The notes below the pieces were generated by a model. It saw only the letters and a program-made list of their open reading frames with translations, did not search any database and was not told where the DNA came from. From NCBI GenBank assembly GCA_013396995.1, contig VWZP01010489.1, positions 179,135 through 243,134 on the forward strand: a stretch of 64,000 nt of DNA, read 5' to 3'. Position numbers and translations under genes: made by a program. The stretch's first letter is position 1. The number at the start of each line of letters is the position of its first letter. This document shows, one piece after another, positions 33,156 through 44,790 of this stretch. This DNA comes from Dicaeum eximium (Eukaryota; Chordata; Aves; Passeriformes; Dicaeidae).

Positions 33156-34764
33156 GTAAAGGACACGGCTCAGAACCCAAGTGTTGCTTCCAGGGTTGAA
33201 TTCTTCTCCCAGTTGCTGTGGCTGTGGCAGGAGAGTTTGGCCCTGGAAACCCCCAGCACATTTTGGGGGAAAATCCACCTTTTTTGGTGTTTAACCTCCC
33301 AAGTCATGACAGGGATGATCCGAGCCAAAGGTGCCTGGTCTGAGCTCACCCAAAAAATGAGAATAATCCCTTAAGAAGAGCAAAGCCTTCATTAGTGAGA
33401 GAGAATTGTAGATTTATCCTCCCTCCGTGGAGAGAAATTCCTGAATATACCAGGCTTTTCTCTAACTGAGAGCTTAAACTCCATCTTTTTGCCAGACTGG
33501 ATATTCCTCCTGTTTCTGCAGCACTTATCCAAAGGCTTGGAAAGCCCCCAGCCATCCTTGCCCCACTTTCCTCTTGGAATATTTGTTCCAGAGAATATCC
33601 CATCAACATATTGATCTCCCTAAATCTTATTACGAGGTGCAGCAGGTCCAGCCACATCTCAGAAATTAATTTTCACCTTCCCCTTGCTTGATTATTTTTT
33701 TAAATTCCTGTTTCTGCATCAGATTAAATCTAAAAATAAACGCTGTGTAAATACCTCTCTATATCCACTTTTTTTTTTTTTTTAATTTTTTCCTGTGTTT
33801 GAAGTGAAACAAAGTGAAAGCCTGAGTTAAATGTGGTTCCCAAGATAATTCCATCTGGGACAAGAGGCTGCTGGTGCCTTTTCCCCCTGAAGGTGGATTT
33901 AGCTTGCTGTGAGGGTGAAATCCTCTTTTCTCCACAGCCTGAGGAGAGGCTGCACTCATGGAATTTGGAGCACAGAGCTCTGCTCCAGGGAGGAGATGCC
34001 CTAAATCCCAGAGAATTCAGTCCTGTGACATAAATACACCCCGGTGCATCATTGTCCCAAAAAAACCTCCTGGCCGGGCTCAAGAAATTCAAATTTAATC
34101 TCAAAATGTCTCCACTTTTCGGGGCGTGAGCACGGAGCAGATGGAACAGATCTGCCCTGGTTTTGTGGCTGGTGCCAAAGGTGATAAAAAATCTCCCTGG
34201 CTGTGGGCAAGAGGCTCCAGCGCCCTCATCATTCCAGGGACAGGCTGGAATGGGAATGATCCTGGTGATGAGGGATGTCCCAGGGGGAAATTCAGCTCCT
34301 TTCCCTTTGGAATGCAGATGGGAAGGGCCAAGGCTGAGCCTCCATTGCCCGAATTTTCTGCAGACATCTTAAACAACTCAGGGTGGGATCCTCTCCTCTC
34401 CCAGGGCTGGGATACTCCCTGGTTTGTTTGGGTTTTTTTTTAATTTGCTATCTTAAAAATTGATTTCTTCGTGTTTTTAACAACTTCTTTCATCAGAACT
34501 CAGGCATCTGTTGAGCCCCTTCCTAAGCACCTTACTCGAGCGGCTTTTCCAGCTAAAAATCCCACTAACCTGAGTTTGATGGCATTAAGCTGGGACGGGA
34601 AGATTCCCTGGATCCAATTTCAGGAAGAACAACCCCTCATCCACAGCCACCAACCCATCAAATTCTCCCCATGGAATAGAGAAGCCCATTTTAGAGCTTG
34701 TTTCATCTGAGATGTCACTTCCTTCATTGGAAGGGAACAATTGGATATTAGGAAAAACAATCCT
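33156..34764. other. unannotated single-copy DNA
   Basis: Nothing recognised apart from a T-run at about 33770-33783 and another at 34431-34441. Confidence 0.4.
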
Positions 34765-34855
34765 TCATGGGAAGGGCTGTCCAGTGGGGCAGTCCTCATT
34801 CCTGGAGGGATTTAAAATCCCTGTGGATGTGGCACTTGGGGACATGGTTGGATTC
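34765..34855 (+). mobile_element. CR1 LINE fragment, short internal 3' piece
   Basis: GCAGTCCTCATTCCTGGAGG, GATTTAAAATCCCTGTGGAT and GTGGCACTTGGGGACATGG match the same CR1 subfamily as 35985-36238. It stops before the terminal block. Confidence 0.8.
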
Positions 34856-35009
34856 CAATTATTTGGAGTTTTTTTCCCAACTTTATTGGTTCTGTAATTC
34901 CATTGTTCTATTCCTGGATCAAAAGCAGCCTGAGACCACAATTAGCCCTTCCAGACAGATTAAATTCCAGATTTAATCAGGAATAAAAATTATATAAATG
35001 AATGAATAA

Positions 35010-35052
35010 TTCTTCCTTCCTTCCCTCCTTCCTTCCTTCCCTCCTTCCCCCA
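35010..35052. repeat. (TTCC)n with CTCC variants
   Basis: TTCCTTCCTTCCCTCC words repeat for about 40 bp. Confidence 0.9.
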
Positions 35053-35327
35053 ACTCCAGCATGGAGATGAAAAACAGAGATGGAAAACAGAGGTGTAAAT
35101 GGGAAATATTCCCAATGAAGGTGCAGGGAAGGGCAAATTCTCCTGGATTGATGGGAAATGTGGTGTTCGGTGCTTTAAAAAGATTCATCCTTTTGGGTGG
35201 AACAAGCCTAAAACCTTCCTGCCTGTGGGGTGTTCCCTTAAACCTGCTGTGCCCTCGAGGATGTCGGGAATTGTGCATCACTAATTTGGTGACATAAATC
35301 TTGGGAAATGGGCATCTTGTTCCACAG

Positions 35328-35368
35328 CCAAAAAAAAAAAAAAAAAAGAAAAAAGAAAAAGAAAAAGG
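35328..35368. repeat. A-rich tract
   Basis: Poly-A with interspersed G (AAAAAAGAAAAAGAAAAAGG) of about 40 bp; no adjacent element explains it as a retrotransposon tail. Confidence 0.9.
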
Positions 35369-35984
35369 ACTCAGGAAAGGCAAGCATTAAAAAAATTATC
35401 ATCAAACCCCCTGAACACCACCCCCCGTCCATCCCCATCTCCACGTTTCCCTTCGGAAGGGGCTGGGGATGATAAAACCATGGATTAAAACGTGATAAAA
35501 TCTCGGGATGACCTATTAGAGATGACAAGGTTAATGCTCTCCCGATCCATCACCATCCATTCCCAGCTCCAGCTGCAGAGGGATTTGTGCATCCATCACC
35601 AGGGAGGCAGAGGCTGCTCCCCCACCTCTGCTGGCCCATCTGGGTCTAATCCCGAGCAGGGGGCCCCGGCTCATTCCTGCCCCCCATCCCTGCATCCTTC
35701 CCCTAAATAATGGATGTGCGGAGATTTTAGAGCACTGGAAATTCTGGGATTCCCCTCTGGAGCCTGGTGTGGGTTGTTACTGTGGAAAGCTGGGGAGTGG
35801 CTGTGCCTGGGCAGGACTGGGCTGGTGGGTAAAGACGAAATGCTGAGCCCAGCAGAGCAGGAATTTAAGGATTCCTACATTCCTAATCCCACACGGCTAA
35901 AAAACCTTGGGCATTAGCCAGGAAACTTCTGCACCACTGGAGAGAAGGATTTGGGTCCCAGCTCTGCTTCCTCCGTGCCACACT
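35369..35984. other. unannotated single-copy DNA
   Basis: CpG-bearing patch at 35425-35530 and GC-rich sequence at 35620-35700; no gene or repeat recognised. Confidence 0.4.
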
Positions 35985-36238
35985 TAAGGAAAAGAGGAAA
36001 TGGCCTCAAGTTGCACCAGGAGAGGTTTAGGTTGGATCTGATGGAAAATTTCTTCCCCAAAAAGTGCTCAAGCCCTGGAACAAACTGCCCAGGGCAGGGG
36101 TGGAGTCCCCATCCCTGGAGGGATTTAAAACCCTGTGGATGTGGCACTTGGGGACATGGGGCAGTGGTGGCCTTGGCAGGGCTGGGAATGGTTGGACTTG
36201 ATGAACTTCGAGGGTTTCCATCCTAAAGTTCTCTGTGA
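35985..36238 (+). mobile_element. CR1 LINE 3' fragment, longer copy of another subfamily
   Basis: AGAGGAAATGGCCTCAAGTT, GCACCAGGAGAGGTTTAGGT, TGGATGTGGCACTTGGGGAC and GGTTGGACTTGATGAACTTC are sequential CR1 blocks, about 250 bp. The word set differs from most copies here (GGCACTTGGGGACATGG replaces GTGTCCCTGCCC), marking a distinct subfamily. Confidence 0.9.
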
Positions 36239-36404
36239 CTTCCCAAGGAGGGCTGGAAATCCGCTCCTGCTGGGGCCATGTGATCCGTGACCCCCAAGGG
36301 TTTCTCTGGCTCTGAGAAATTTCCATGGGGGCTCGGACTAGATCATAAAATAGAGGGAATCTAATCACAGGTAGATCCCCAGAACCCCAGAATTCCAGAA
36401 CCCC

Positions 36405-36525
36405 AGAACAGTTGGGTTGGAAGGCATCTTAAAGCCCATCCCACCCCACCTTCCACCATCCCAGGCTGCTCCCAGCCCCATCCAGCCTTTAGAGGTCCCT
36501 TCCAACCACCCCTTCCATGATCCTA
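36405..36525 (-). mobile_element. CR1 LINE 3' fragment plus a short opposite-strand tail
   Basis: 36405-36486 is a reverse CR1 end (GTTGGGTTGGAAGGCATC, CCACCATCCCAGGCTGC, CCCCATCCAGCC). It abuts AGAGGTCCCTTCCAACC and CCATGATCCTACATGATC, a forward terminal piece, so two CR1 ends meet tail to tail, probably by insertion or local inversion. Confidence 0.75.
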
Positions 36526-36756
36526 CATGATCTGGAGAAGTCTGGGCAGTGGGACAGCCCTGCTGGAGCCCCGTCCCTCCTGCAGCAGGGAATAAAGTGA
36601 GATGAAACTCCTAAAATCCAGTTCTCCAGGACTGAGCTCCCCAGCCCACACCCCAGGGATGAGAGACCACAATCCCAGCTGGAATAGCGAGACGTGGGAT
36701 CGGACACATCATCGTTACTTCCATGGGTCTGCCAGCCAAGCCAGGGGGAAAATGGG

Positions 36757-36844
36757 ATGAGACAGCTCCAGCAGCTTCGGGATTCCCGATGGATGCGGGG
36801 ATGAGACAGCTCCAGCAGCTTCGGGATTCCCGATGGATGCGGGG
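36757..36844. repeat. exact 44-bp tandem duplication
   Basis: ATGAGACAGCTCCAGCAGCT to GATGGATGCGGGG occurs at 36757-36800 and again at 36801-36844 with no difference seen. Perfect identity implies a recent slip or an assembly effect. Confidence 0.93.
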
Positions 36845-37339
36845 ATCGGCAGAGTTCACCCGGCAGAGCTGAGAATGACGGGGAGTTAATCGCTGTCCCC
36901 TGGATTATGTAGGAATCCATGGAATTTTGGGGTTTTCATGGATGAAAACGCCGGATGGGATGTAGATCTGTGGCAGGAGGGATGCAGAGGCAGCAGCTTC
37001 CCTCCCGAGGTGCCCAGAAATGACACATCAGCACTGAATTATCCTGTGCTTATCCATCTCAGCCAACAGCTGTTCGTTATCGTTTATTCTGTTTTTAACC
37101 CTTATTGTGGATTTGGTCCCAAATTACTGCTGGAGTTTGGGGTGTGCCCAAAGCTGACGGATTTATTTCTGTATAAAACCAAAATATTACCGAGTGATTT
37201 CCGGCTTTATGGGCGTGCAGGGTGCCACAAACACCCCAAAACTGCGAGAAGGCGAGATGTGAGGTTTGGGGGGCGCACCCGAGGTCAGCTCCTGGAGATG
37301 AAACCAAACGAGCTTTTATTGCAAGAAGAGGCAGAATTT
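36845..37339. other. unannotated single-copy DNA
   Basis: CpG-bearing unique sequence leading into the candidate block at 37340. The 171-codon frame from 36938 has no splice or start support. Confidence 0.4.
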
Positions 37340-37645
37340 CGATCATTCCCTGCTTTTCTTATTACAAAGCGCTGTGCTTTAAATGGAAATAGAGGGCGAA
37401 TGTTTGCCGGGGACTCCGTGCCCCAGCCTCGTTACTGCTCGTGCTGGCGCTAATTAAGGTGATGTGCGCACAATTAAACACACACACCTCGAGCCAGATG
37501 TTCCGGCAGGAATTTAGGCCGGGACTAAAAGCCCTTATGCTGATTTTTGTAAGGCGATGCCCTTTAATATCGGCTTGTCTGTGCAGAAGCGCCCGCCGCT
37601 GATAAAGGCTTGATTGCCTGAGGAAATTCCCGGTAATTACTGCTG
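37340..37645. promoter_or_regulatory. candidate regulatory block
   Basis: Repeat-free, CpG-bearing DNA with GCGCTAATTAAGGTGATGTG, CACAATTAAACACAC, CCTTTAATATCGGC, CGCCCGCCGCTGATAAAGGC and GGTAATTACTGC. The 11-mer GCTAATTAAGG is shared with the block at 29390-29660. Homeodomain-type and GATA-type words in a CpG-bearing unique block suggest a conserved enhancer; cross-species data are needed to support it. Confidence 0.25.
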
Positions 37646-37767
37646 GAATCAAACAGGAGTGGGATCCACACGGATACAAAGGTGGCGTTTCCCAGGAATT
37701 TATTGGACCATTAAAGCCGTGGCGAAACAGAATTAAAAAGAGAATTGTCATGGATTTTTACACCGAG

Positions 37768-37842
37768 GCTGGGGAGGTTCTGTGGCTGCCCCATCCCTGG
37801 AAGTGTCCAAGGCCAGGTTGGACGGATCCCTGGCAGCAGGGT
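37768..37842 (+). mobile_element. CR1 LINE fragment, internal 3' piece
   Basis: GGTTCTGTGGCTGCCCCATC and CCTGGAAGTGTCCAAGGCCA appear, then the match stops at the junction with inverted-repeat copy 2. Confidence 0.8.
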
Positions 37843-38575
37843 TTGGATCCTTGGCTCTCGCCCAGAAAACCGGGAAAAAATGCGTAATATTTTAACTTTA
37901 TGCACTCAAGCTGCTCAGCTGGGCTCAATCCATTTCTTATCTCTGCTTTTTGTCTGGCAGCCACGGGGAGAGCATTTCCTTAAAAAAGCAGGGGCACAGA
38001 GAAGTTTTAAACAGCGTTTCTGGGGAAAGCAGAGGTGTTGCCACGGGCTGGTTGTTTCTAGCAGGAGAAATTTGGGATAAAAGAGGACAGAATCTGAGGC
38101 TGGGAATTCTTGGCCAGAGCCAAACGTGCAGAAATCCCACCCTGGGGAAGGTGGACATCCCAATCCCTGACATATCTTTACATCTTTCTACACAAAAGTG
38201 GAAAATCCCTTAAATCCTCACAAAATTCCCTAAATGACCACAGAAAAAAAATTCCCAGAAGGAAAAGGAGCCAGTCCTGGAAGGGGAGCGATAGGAAAAC
38301 TGGGGACAAACTTTGTGTCCGGGCTGCTGTGACAGGACAAGGGGGGTGCTTTTAAAAGGAGGAATTTGGCTGGATTTAGATTGGATTTGAGGAAGGAGAT
38401 TTTGCGGTGAGGGTGGGGAGGCCCTGGAATGGAATTCCCAGAGAAATTGTGGCTGTCCCATCCCTGGAAGTGTGCAAGGACAGGACTTGGAGCCACCTGG
38501 GATAATGGAAGGTGTCCCTGCCCACCTGGATGAGCTTTAAGGTCTCTCCAAGCCAAGCAATTCCAGGATTCCAGG
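37841..38575. repeat. inverted repeat, copy 2 (partner 26915-27677)
   Basis: It reads as the reverse complement of copy 1, ending rightward in the CR1 terminus. Differences from copy 1 include GAATTTTG/GAATTTGG and TTTTGTGTAG/TTCTGTGTAG, plus a shortened AT-rich segment near 37880-37915. The left limit coincides with the end of another CR1 fragment at 37842. Confidence 0.8.
38328..38575 (+). mobile_element. CR1 LINE 3' fragment inside inverted repeat copy 2
   Basis: GCTGTGACAGGACAAGGGG, AGGAAGGAGATTTTGCGGTG, CCCATCCCTGGAAGTGTGC and AGGTCTCTCCAAGCC run in order; about 12 bp of the usual GGCAGGG-GGTGGAA block is missing near 38524. Confidence 0.88.
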
Positions 38576-38697
38576 TTCTCATCCCTCCAGGAGCCCTTTG
38601 GCCTCCAGCTCTGTGTTATCCCCACTCCGAGGTGCCCTCCAGGGCCTGCTCTGTGCCCGTGGGAGAACACAAATCCCAAAATCTGCTGGTGCTTAAT

Positions 38698-38791
38698 CGG
38701 GAAAAGATCCCTGGGCAGGGAGTGTGAGCAGCTCGGGATGTTTGGGAAAAGATCCCTGGCCAGGGAGTGGGAACAGCTCGGGATGTTCGGT
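38698..38791. repeat. 47-bp tandem duplication
   Basis: GGGAAAAGATCCCTGG, CAGGGAGTG and AGCTCGGGATGTT occur twice in succession with about four differences. Confidence 0.88.
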
Positions 38792-39560
38792 GCCCACAGG
38801 AATGAAATCCACGCCGCAGCCCAGGCCTAAATCCTCTCTTCTGATTCAGTCAAACCAAAACAAAATTCCCTGGGCTGGGAAGGGGATTTGGAGTGAAGTG
38901 TGGGTTTCCCTGGAGGGGCATTTCCCTGCAGGAATGTGGGCTGTGTTTCCTGGGAAAGGCTGCTTTGGTTTGCTGCTGTTCCGTGATTTTGGTGGTGGCA
39001 AATAAGGCTCAATTCCCTTTTTCCCACCACAAAACCTGGGAATTATCTGGCAGGGTGGAATGGCTTCATATGCAAGGCTTTGAATTTCCTCTGAACCTTA
39101 ATTTTTAAAAAAAAAATTAATCCTGGAAACCTTTCTGTCTCGCTGTCCTGGATTTTTGGAATGTTTTGATTCTGGTCCTGTAATGGCTGATGTCAGGATC
39201 AAAGTGAAATTGGGGTGCTTTGAGTGGGTTTAACGTCCCTTTTTCTTTTATCTCACCTCAGAAGGGAATGAAAGATGAGACCCCGGAGTTATTCCCAAGG
39301 GGAAGCATTCAGGGAAGCAAGAGGCAGAGAAATAAAAACCCAACCCTCTGGGGCATTTGAATGGCAATGAAAGAAGAGGGAACCAAGCCTGGGGAGATGT
39401 GAGGAGCCAGGAAGGACAACAGAGGAGGCATGGAAGGAAAATGGAGAGATGGGAATGGGAATGAGGCAATTAAAGGCAGGTTTGGTCAGGCAGGACCCTC
39501 TCCCTCATCCGTGCCTTGGAAAACTGGCCTTGGAAAGGATCCCTGTCCCCCCTGTGCCAG
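38792..39560. other. unannotated single-copy DNA
   Basis: No repeat or gene recognised beyond an A/T run at about 39102-39120. Confidence 0.4.
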
Positions 39561-39877
39561 CATTCCCAGCTCCTGTAAGGATTTTTCCCTCAGCAGCATT
39601 CCCTGTTCCTGCCAGGATTTTTCCCTCAGCAGCATTCCCTGTTCCTGCCAGGATTTTTCCCTCAGCAGCATTCCCAGCTCCCTGTCAGGATTTTCCCCTC
39701 AGCAGCATTCCCAACTCCTTGTCAGGATTTTTCCCTCAGCAGCATTCCCTGCTCCTGCCAGGATTTTTCCCGCAGCAGCATTCCCTGCTCCTGTCGGGAT
39801 TTTTCCCTCAGCAGCATTCCCTGCTCCTGTAAGGATTTTTCCCTCAGCAGCATTCCCAGGTCCTGTCAGGATTTTTC
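39561..39877. repeat. 36-bp minisatellite, about nine copies
   Basis: Units of CATTCCCWGYTCCTG, then YMAGGATTTTTCCCTCAGCAG run head to tail. Because 36 is a multiple of three the frames stay open and read repeats such as FPSAAFPAPVRI; this is not a protein. Confidence 0.93.
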
Positions 39878-40454
39878 CATGTCCCCAAAGGGTGAGGATC
39901 AAGGTCCTGCTCAGCTCCAGAGGCACCTGATCCTTGTCTGGATGAGCACAGCTCCTGCTCTGCCTACAAAGCATGGGATATGACCTTTCCCTGTGCCAGC
40001 CTCCCTTTTCCATCAGCAGTTTCCCAGTGGCTCCAGAAAAATCCACCAGCAGCGCTGGGGGGGCAACACACTGGGGGCCAGCAGCTCCCCAGTGCCAAAA
40101 TTTGGGAATATTGTGGCCCCAGAGAGGAGACTTCACAGCTCTTGCTCCTTTCCCCTTGGGCATGGAGAGGAGAACTCCGAGTCAGCACCACTCCTGAGCC
40201 CTGGAGCATTCCCAGCAGGAATTGTCCCTGTCCCAGGAGGAATTCTGAGCTGTGACAGTGTCCCAAGGGTGCCCTTGGAGCTCTGCAGGGTGAGGCTGCT
40301 CAGGGAGGGATCTGTGTCCCCTGGCTGGCACAATCCTGCTGGGAATGTGGAAACTTCCCTGATTTCTTCCCCCTAAAAAAGAGGGAAAAGGGGCAAAAGC
40401 TGGAAAAGAAACCCAAACAGACACAGAGACCATTTGCCTCCTGTGAACACAAAT
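39878..40454. other. unannotated single-copy DNA
   Basis: Nothing recognised. Confidence 0.4.
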
Positions 40455-40510
40455 TCATGGAATTAAGGTTGGAAAAGACCTTTAACATCATCAGGTCCAA
40501 GCTCCGGTGT
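40455..40510 (-). mobile_element. CR1 LINE terminus, short fragment
   Basis: TTCATGGAATTAAGGTTGG, AAAAGACCTTTAACATCATC and AGGTCCAAGC match a reverse CR1 end of the GTTGGAAAAGACCT subfamily. Confidence 0.75.
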
Positions 40511-42094
40511 TGATAAACCTTTGTGGGTTGGGAAGGGATGGACTGAAATTATCTGGGGTAGGAAAAACCAGGAATTTCCTTCCCCTGAGGAAGGATGGTG
40601 AATGCTAAATATTTCCTGCGCTTCCCAGTCCCGACAGGAATGTCATTCCCTCCACAACCAGGCTGTTTGTGGGATTTTCAGTTGCCTTTCTGCTCGGGGG
40701 GCAGAGCTGACAGACAAAACACGGGAAAACGAAGAACTTCTGGAAGATATTTCTGAGCTTTCTCATCAAATGTGGCGATGTTTTAATCCCTCACTTAATG
40801 TTTACACAGTTTTATCTCCATTTTCCATTCTTTAGCAGCTCCTGCTGCGTGGGGCTGGTTGTTATTAGAGCACATCCCAGGGCCTGAGGCACTTCTTTAT
40901 CCACACAGAATAGGAAAAAATCACCTTTCTGTGCCACCAAAGGGAGAGGAGTTGCTGCACGCAGCGGGTTGGATAAAGCAGAGGTTGTGGAAGCATCTCC
41001 TGGCTGGCTGGAGCTGCTTTTAGGGTCCTCACGTGGGGGGAAAAGGGCTGCTGAGCATTAAAAATCCTGCTGGAAAGCCCATCTTGTTTTCACTCCTCCT
41101 TGGAACGCTCGCTCACTAAAAATAGTTTGTCTCGTTTAAGGAATGGCGTGCAAAAAAGCCCCGGAATTCCCTTGCCGTTTAAAAACACGGAGATAAAACA
41201 CTGGGAATTATCAGCAGACAATATGAACGGCCTGGTTAAGCAATTTATCAGCCCCCTTTTCCCAGCTATTCCCAGCGTGAGCTCACATTTCCATCAGGGG
41301 GGACAGCAGAGCGGGAGAGGAGGGATCCACACAAATCTCCTGCTCCCCTGTCCCTCCCTGCGATGACAGATCCATCACGGGGATGGATGAGCCCGACACC
41401 CCCTTGATTTACACCCCAGCTGGAAAAATGAAAATAGGGCTCCTAGGAGTTCCTCCTGATAAATCCCAGCCTTATCATCCCAGGGCACTCCTTTTCTCCC
41501 AGAGATTGGCAAGGGCTGAGGAGATACGAAGTGGGCCGGGATATTTATGGGAATAAATGGCAGCGTTTTTGTGAGGATTAAAGGGGAAAACTTTTGGGAA
41601 CGATTAAAAAAAAAAAAAAAACTTTGAAAATCTTTTTAGTAAGAAATTAATGGACATAAAGTCAGCCTGATTCAGGCACGAAGGGGAGGGAGGGAAGGGG
41701 GGAAATGCTCCGACGTTTCCCTTGGCAAACCGACGCTGGAATACCGAGGGCAACGTTTGGGGACAACAAAAGTCAGCCAACACAATGCTCTGGTTTCCAG
41801 GGAAACCCAACCTTGGCCTTTGGTCCCATATTTCAGCGGGTTTCATTATCCTCCCTGGATTTAGGATAATGAATTGGCTGTTGACGGATGCTGCTGCCTC
41901 GGAGCCACCCTCCCTCGCTCAGGTTTCCGCTGTTCCCCAGTCCAGGCGGGATTTTGGGGTCACTGGAGGAGGACTGGGAGCACAAAAAGCAGGGATGTCC
42001 CTTTGGAGGGGTTTGTTCTCCATCCAGATGGTGGAATTCTGGGGGGCCTGCAAGGATTGGTTGAGTTTTTTATTTTGTTCTCGGCATAAATAAG
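40511..42094. other. unannotated single-copy DNA
   Basis: Includes poly-A at about 41604-41621 and CpG-bearing patches near 41100-41180 and 41700-41760. No gene or element recognised. Confidence 0.4.
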
Positions 42095-42345
42095 CCAGGC
42101 TGGGAGAGCTGGGAATGTTCCCTGGAGAAGGGAAGGCTCCAGGGAGAGCTGGGAATGTTCCCCTGGATCAGGGAAGGCTCCAGGGAGAGCTCAGAGCCCT
42201 GCCAGGGCCTGAAGGGGCTCCAGGAGAGCTGGAGAGGGACTGGGAACAAGGGATGGAGGGACAGGACACAGGGAATGGCTTCAGACTGGGAGAGAGGAGG
42301 TTTAGATGGGATATTGGGAATTAGGAATTCCTGGCTGTGGGGCTG
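42095..42345 (+). mobile_element. CR1 LINE 3' fragment with an internal duplication
   Basis: CCTGCCAGGGCCTGAAGGGG, CTCCAGGAGAGCTGGAGAGG and GGGACAGGACACAGGGAATG mark the pre-terminal CR1 region. A segment of about 45 bp (GGGAGAGCTGGGAATGTTCC to GGGAAGGCTCCA) is present twice at 42100-42190. The terminal blocks are absent. Confidence 0.85.
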
Positions 42346-44147
42346 TGTGTGGACAAAGGACCCCAGGAGAGGATGGAAACACATTCCCCTCCCCAAAATC
42401 CCTGTCTGCTCCTCCCTGGCCTCCAAAAGGCCACTCATCCTTTTAATCTTGGCCACCTCCTCTGCTTTTTTCCTTCCCTTTTTTCCCCAACACCCTCAGG
42501 CAGTTTTTTCCCTGAGTCACTCGAAGCGTGGGCCAAGGTTTGACAAGTGACTTATCACTCCGAGTGCTGAGGCCATGAAATGTTATTTTAGAAATTAAAC
42601 ACCCGACACATTCGGGAAACAAATCCCTTTAAGGTGTCTCCCAAAGTGGCTCCTAAAAGGAAAATGTTTGCAATTAAGTCACTTCCCAAAAATGTCGCCT
42701 TCTGTGCTGAGTGGCTGAACTTCTTTCATCTTCCCTTTGTAAATATTGGTGGTGGATTTAGGAAACTGGAGGAAAATTCACCGTTTCACCTCATAAATGA
42801 GCTGACAATGGAACAATTTGCTGGAAAAGTGTTGGTTCTATTTTCCCTGTTAATTACGTGGCTTGTGATGGTTGGAATAACCCATAAAATCCCAAAGAAT
42901 CCCGGATCAGGTCTGGGTTTGGATGGGGATGATTGGGGTCTGTGCAATTATGGGAAATCCTTGAGCCCACATTTCTCTCTTCAGGCTGGCTCTTTAATGC
43001 TTCCCACGTGTATTTAATTTTGTGAGCCACACATTCCCATTTTCCCCTGATTTTTGTATCCTTTTCTTCTAAACCCAGCAAAATAACATCATTATTAAAG
43101 GCATTCTCATGTGATGCCTTCATTCTGAAACAAACCCAAGGGGACAAAGTTCAGAGCAACCCAGAACTGCTCTTGATTTACTGCAAATATGATTAAAATT
43201 TTATCTGAGGGCTTTTTTTTTCATGGTTTTTGGTTTTTTTTTTCCCCTCTGTACTTTGCTGCTGTGTGTTTTCATCCAGCACATAAAAGAGGTTTTTTTG
43301 GGGTTGTTTTTTTTTCCCAGCAGTTTAGCAGTGCAAAGGTGCTCGTGGAGGATTTAAATTCTCTGCAAGCTTCCCCTCAGTTAATCACGATTTTTATTAT
43401 CTTAAAAGCAAAGCAGAGAAGGGCTGGGTAATAAAGGGCAAGAAATGCAAAGTGCAGCACGTTTTAAGGGTCACCCTGTGGAATTGGGATAAATTACAGC
43501 CAATTCCTCCCCGCTGGGACATCCTGGCTTTTCCAATGGGGTTTTATTTGGATTTATTTGGATTTATTTGGTTTTGTAACTACTCCAGGTTCCAGGATAA
43601 AGCCCTTTCCCCTCACATTTTCATTCCTTAACTCCTTTCCGTGTGCATCACGTTATCCTTGGAAAAGGGAGGGTTTATAAACGAGTTGGAGGAGCTGTTG
43701 TTTTATCTAAACCCCGCCGTAAATGTCACGTAAACAAAGGTAAAATAACAAACAGCCCTGGAAATCACTTAACGAGGCTCTCTGCTGCTCGTGGCTGCTC
43801 TTCCTGGGAATTCCAAGCTCCTTTAAATGAAACTTAACAGCAAGAAGCCTTTTATTTTCCTAATGTTTCCAACAGCTCTGGCTGTGGATTCATCCTTCAT
43901 GGTGGCTTTTACATCTCTGGCATGTTGATTCCCTCATGGAAATGATAAAATCCTGGCTTTTATGGGCAATTCCAGCAGGCTGAATCCTGCTTTTTAATCA
44001 CTCTTCTGTCGTGGAGGTGGAAATTGGTCAGAACCAAGCTTGGGCAGTCCTGATGGTGTTCAATTTTGGGATAGGAGTTTCTGACACACAGAATTCCAAC
44101 CCAGAGCTGTGTTTCCCACCCTGTATGGTGCTTGCACTGGATCAGGT
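42346..44147. other. unannotated single-copy DNA
   Basis: Short simple sequence only: T-runs near 43207-43220, 43231-43244 and 43304-43316, and GATTTATTTG three times near 43548-43575. The 128-codon frame at 42634 has no splice or start context and no recognised domain. Confidence 0.4.
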
Positions 44148-44168
44148 GTAATAATAATAATAATAGTA

Positions 44169-44256
<88 letters not shown>

Positions 44257-44283
44257 CAACAACAACAACAACAACAACAATAA
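44148..44283. repeat. (ATA)n then (ACA)n compound trinucleotide microsatellite
   Basis: About 34 ATA-type units with a few GTA interruptions are followed by about 10 ACA units. The frames read poly-Ile, poly-Leu or poly-Tyr and are artefacts. Confidence 0.97.
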
Positions 44284-44730
44284 CTAAAGTGTTGCCACAT
44301 TTGGAATCCAGCATCTCCTATCTGCGCATTCCCAAGCACTCTGGAAAAATTAATTCCGTCCCACACAGGTCCCTTGAGGGGAATATTTCCATGTCAGAGC
44401 TATGGACACACAGGAAGGCTGACAATAAACTCTGGAATTGGGTCCTGGATGGGATAATTGGAGCCTGGCTGGTGGGAGAAGGGGAGGAAAGGGATGGCAG
44501 AGAGGGAAGATTCATGAGGAAAATGCAACTGCTGCTGTGCTTTTCCAAGGGAAATGCATTTCCCCGTTTGGTTTTGCTCCCTTCCTCCCAAAAAGTTCAG
44601 GAAAACCTCATTTCCTTGCTCCCAGCTTTGGATCACAGATGTTCTGAGCTAAACTGGTGGGAATTGCATTAAATTAGGGATACGGTCTGTCACAGCTTTT
44701 GCATCCCGGGGCTTCCGCAGGGAAGCTGAT

Positions 44731-44790
44731 TTTCCCTTGGAAATGCTCATTTTCCCTTGGAAATGCTCATTTTCCCTTGGAAATGCTCAT
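44731..44790. repeat. 20-bp exact tandem triplicate
   Basis: TTTCCCTTGGAAATGCTCAT occurs three times without change, followed by a partial unit. Confidence 0.95.

Noticed and set aside
39430..39930. 166-codon frame with FPSAAFPAPVRI-type repeats
   Set aside because: Unit length 36 is a multiple of three, so the minisatellite keeps a frame open without selection.
42634..43017. 128-codon frame in unique DNA
   Set aside because: No paired splice signals or known motif; length is within chance for AT-mixed DNA.
44109..44366. Poly-Ile, poly-Leu and poly-Tyr frames
   Set aside because: Translations of the (ATA)n/(ACA)n microsatellite.
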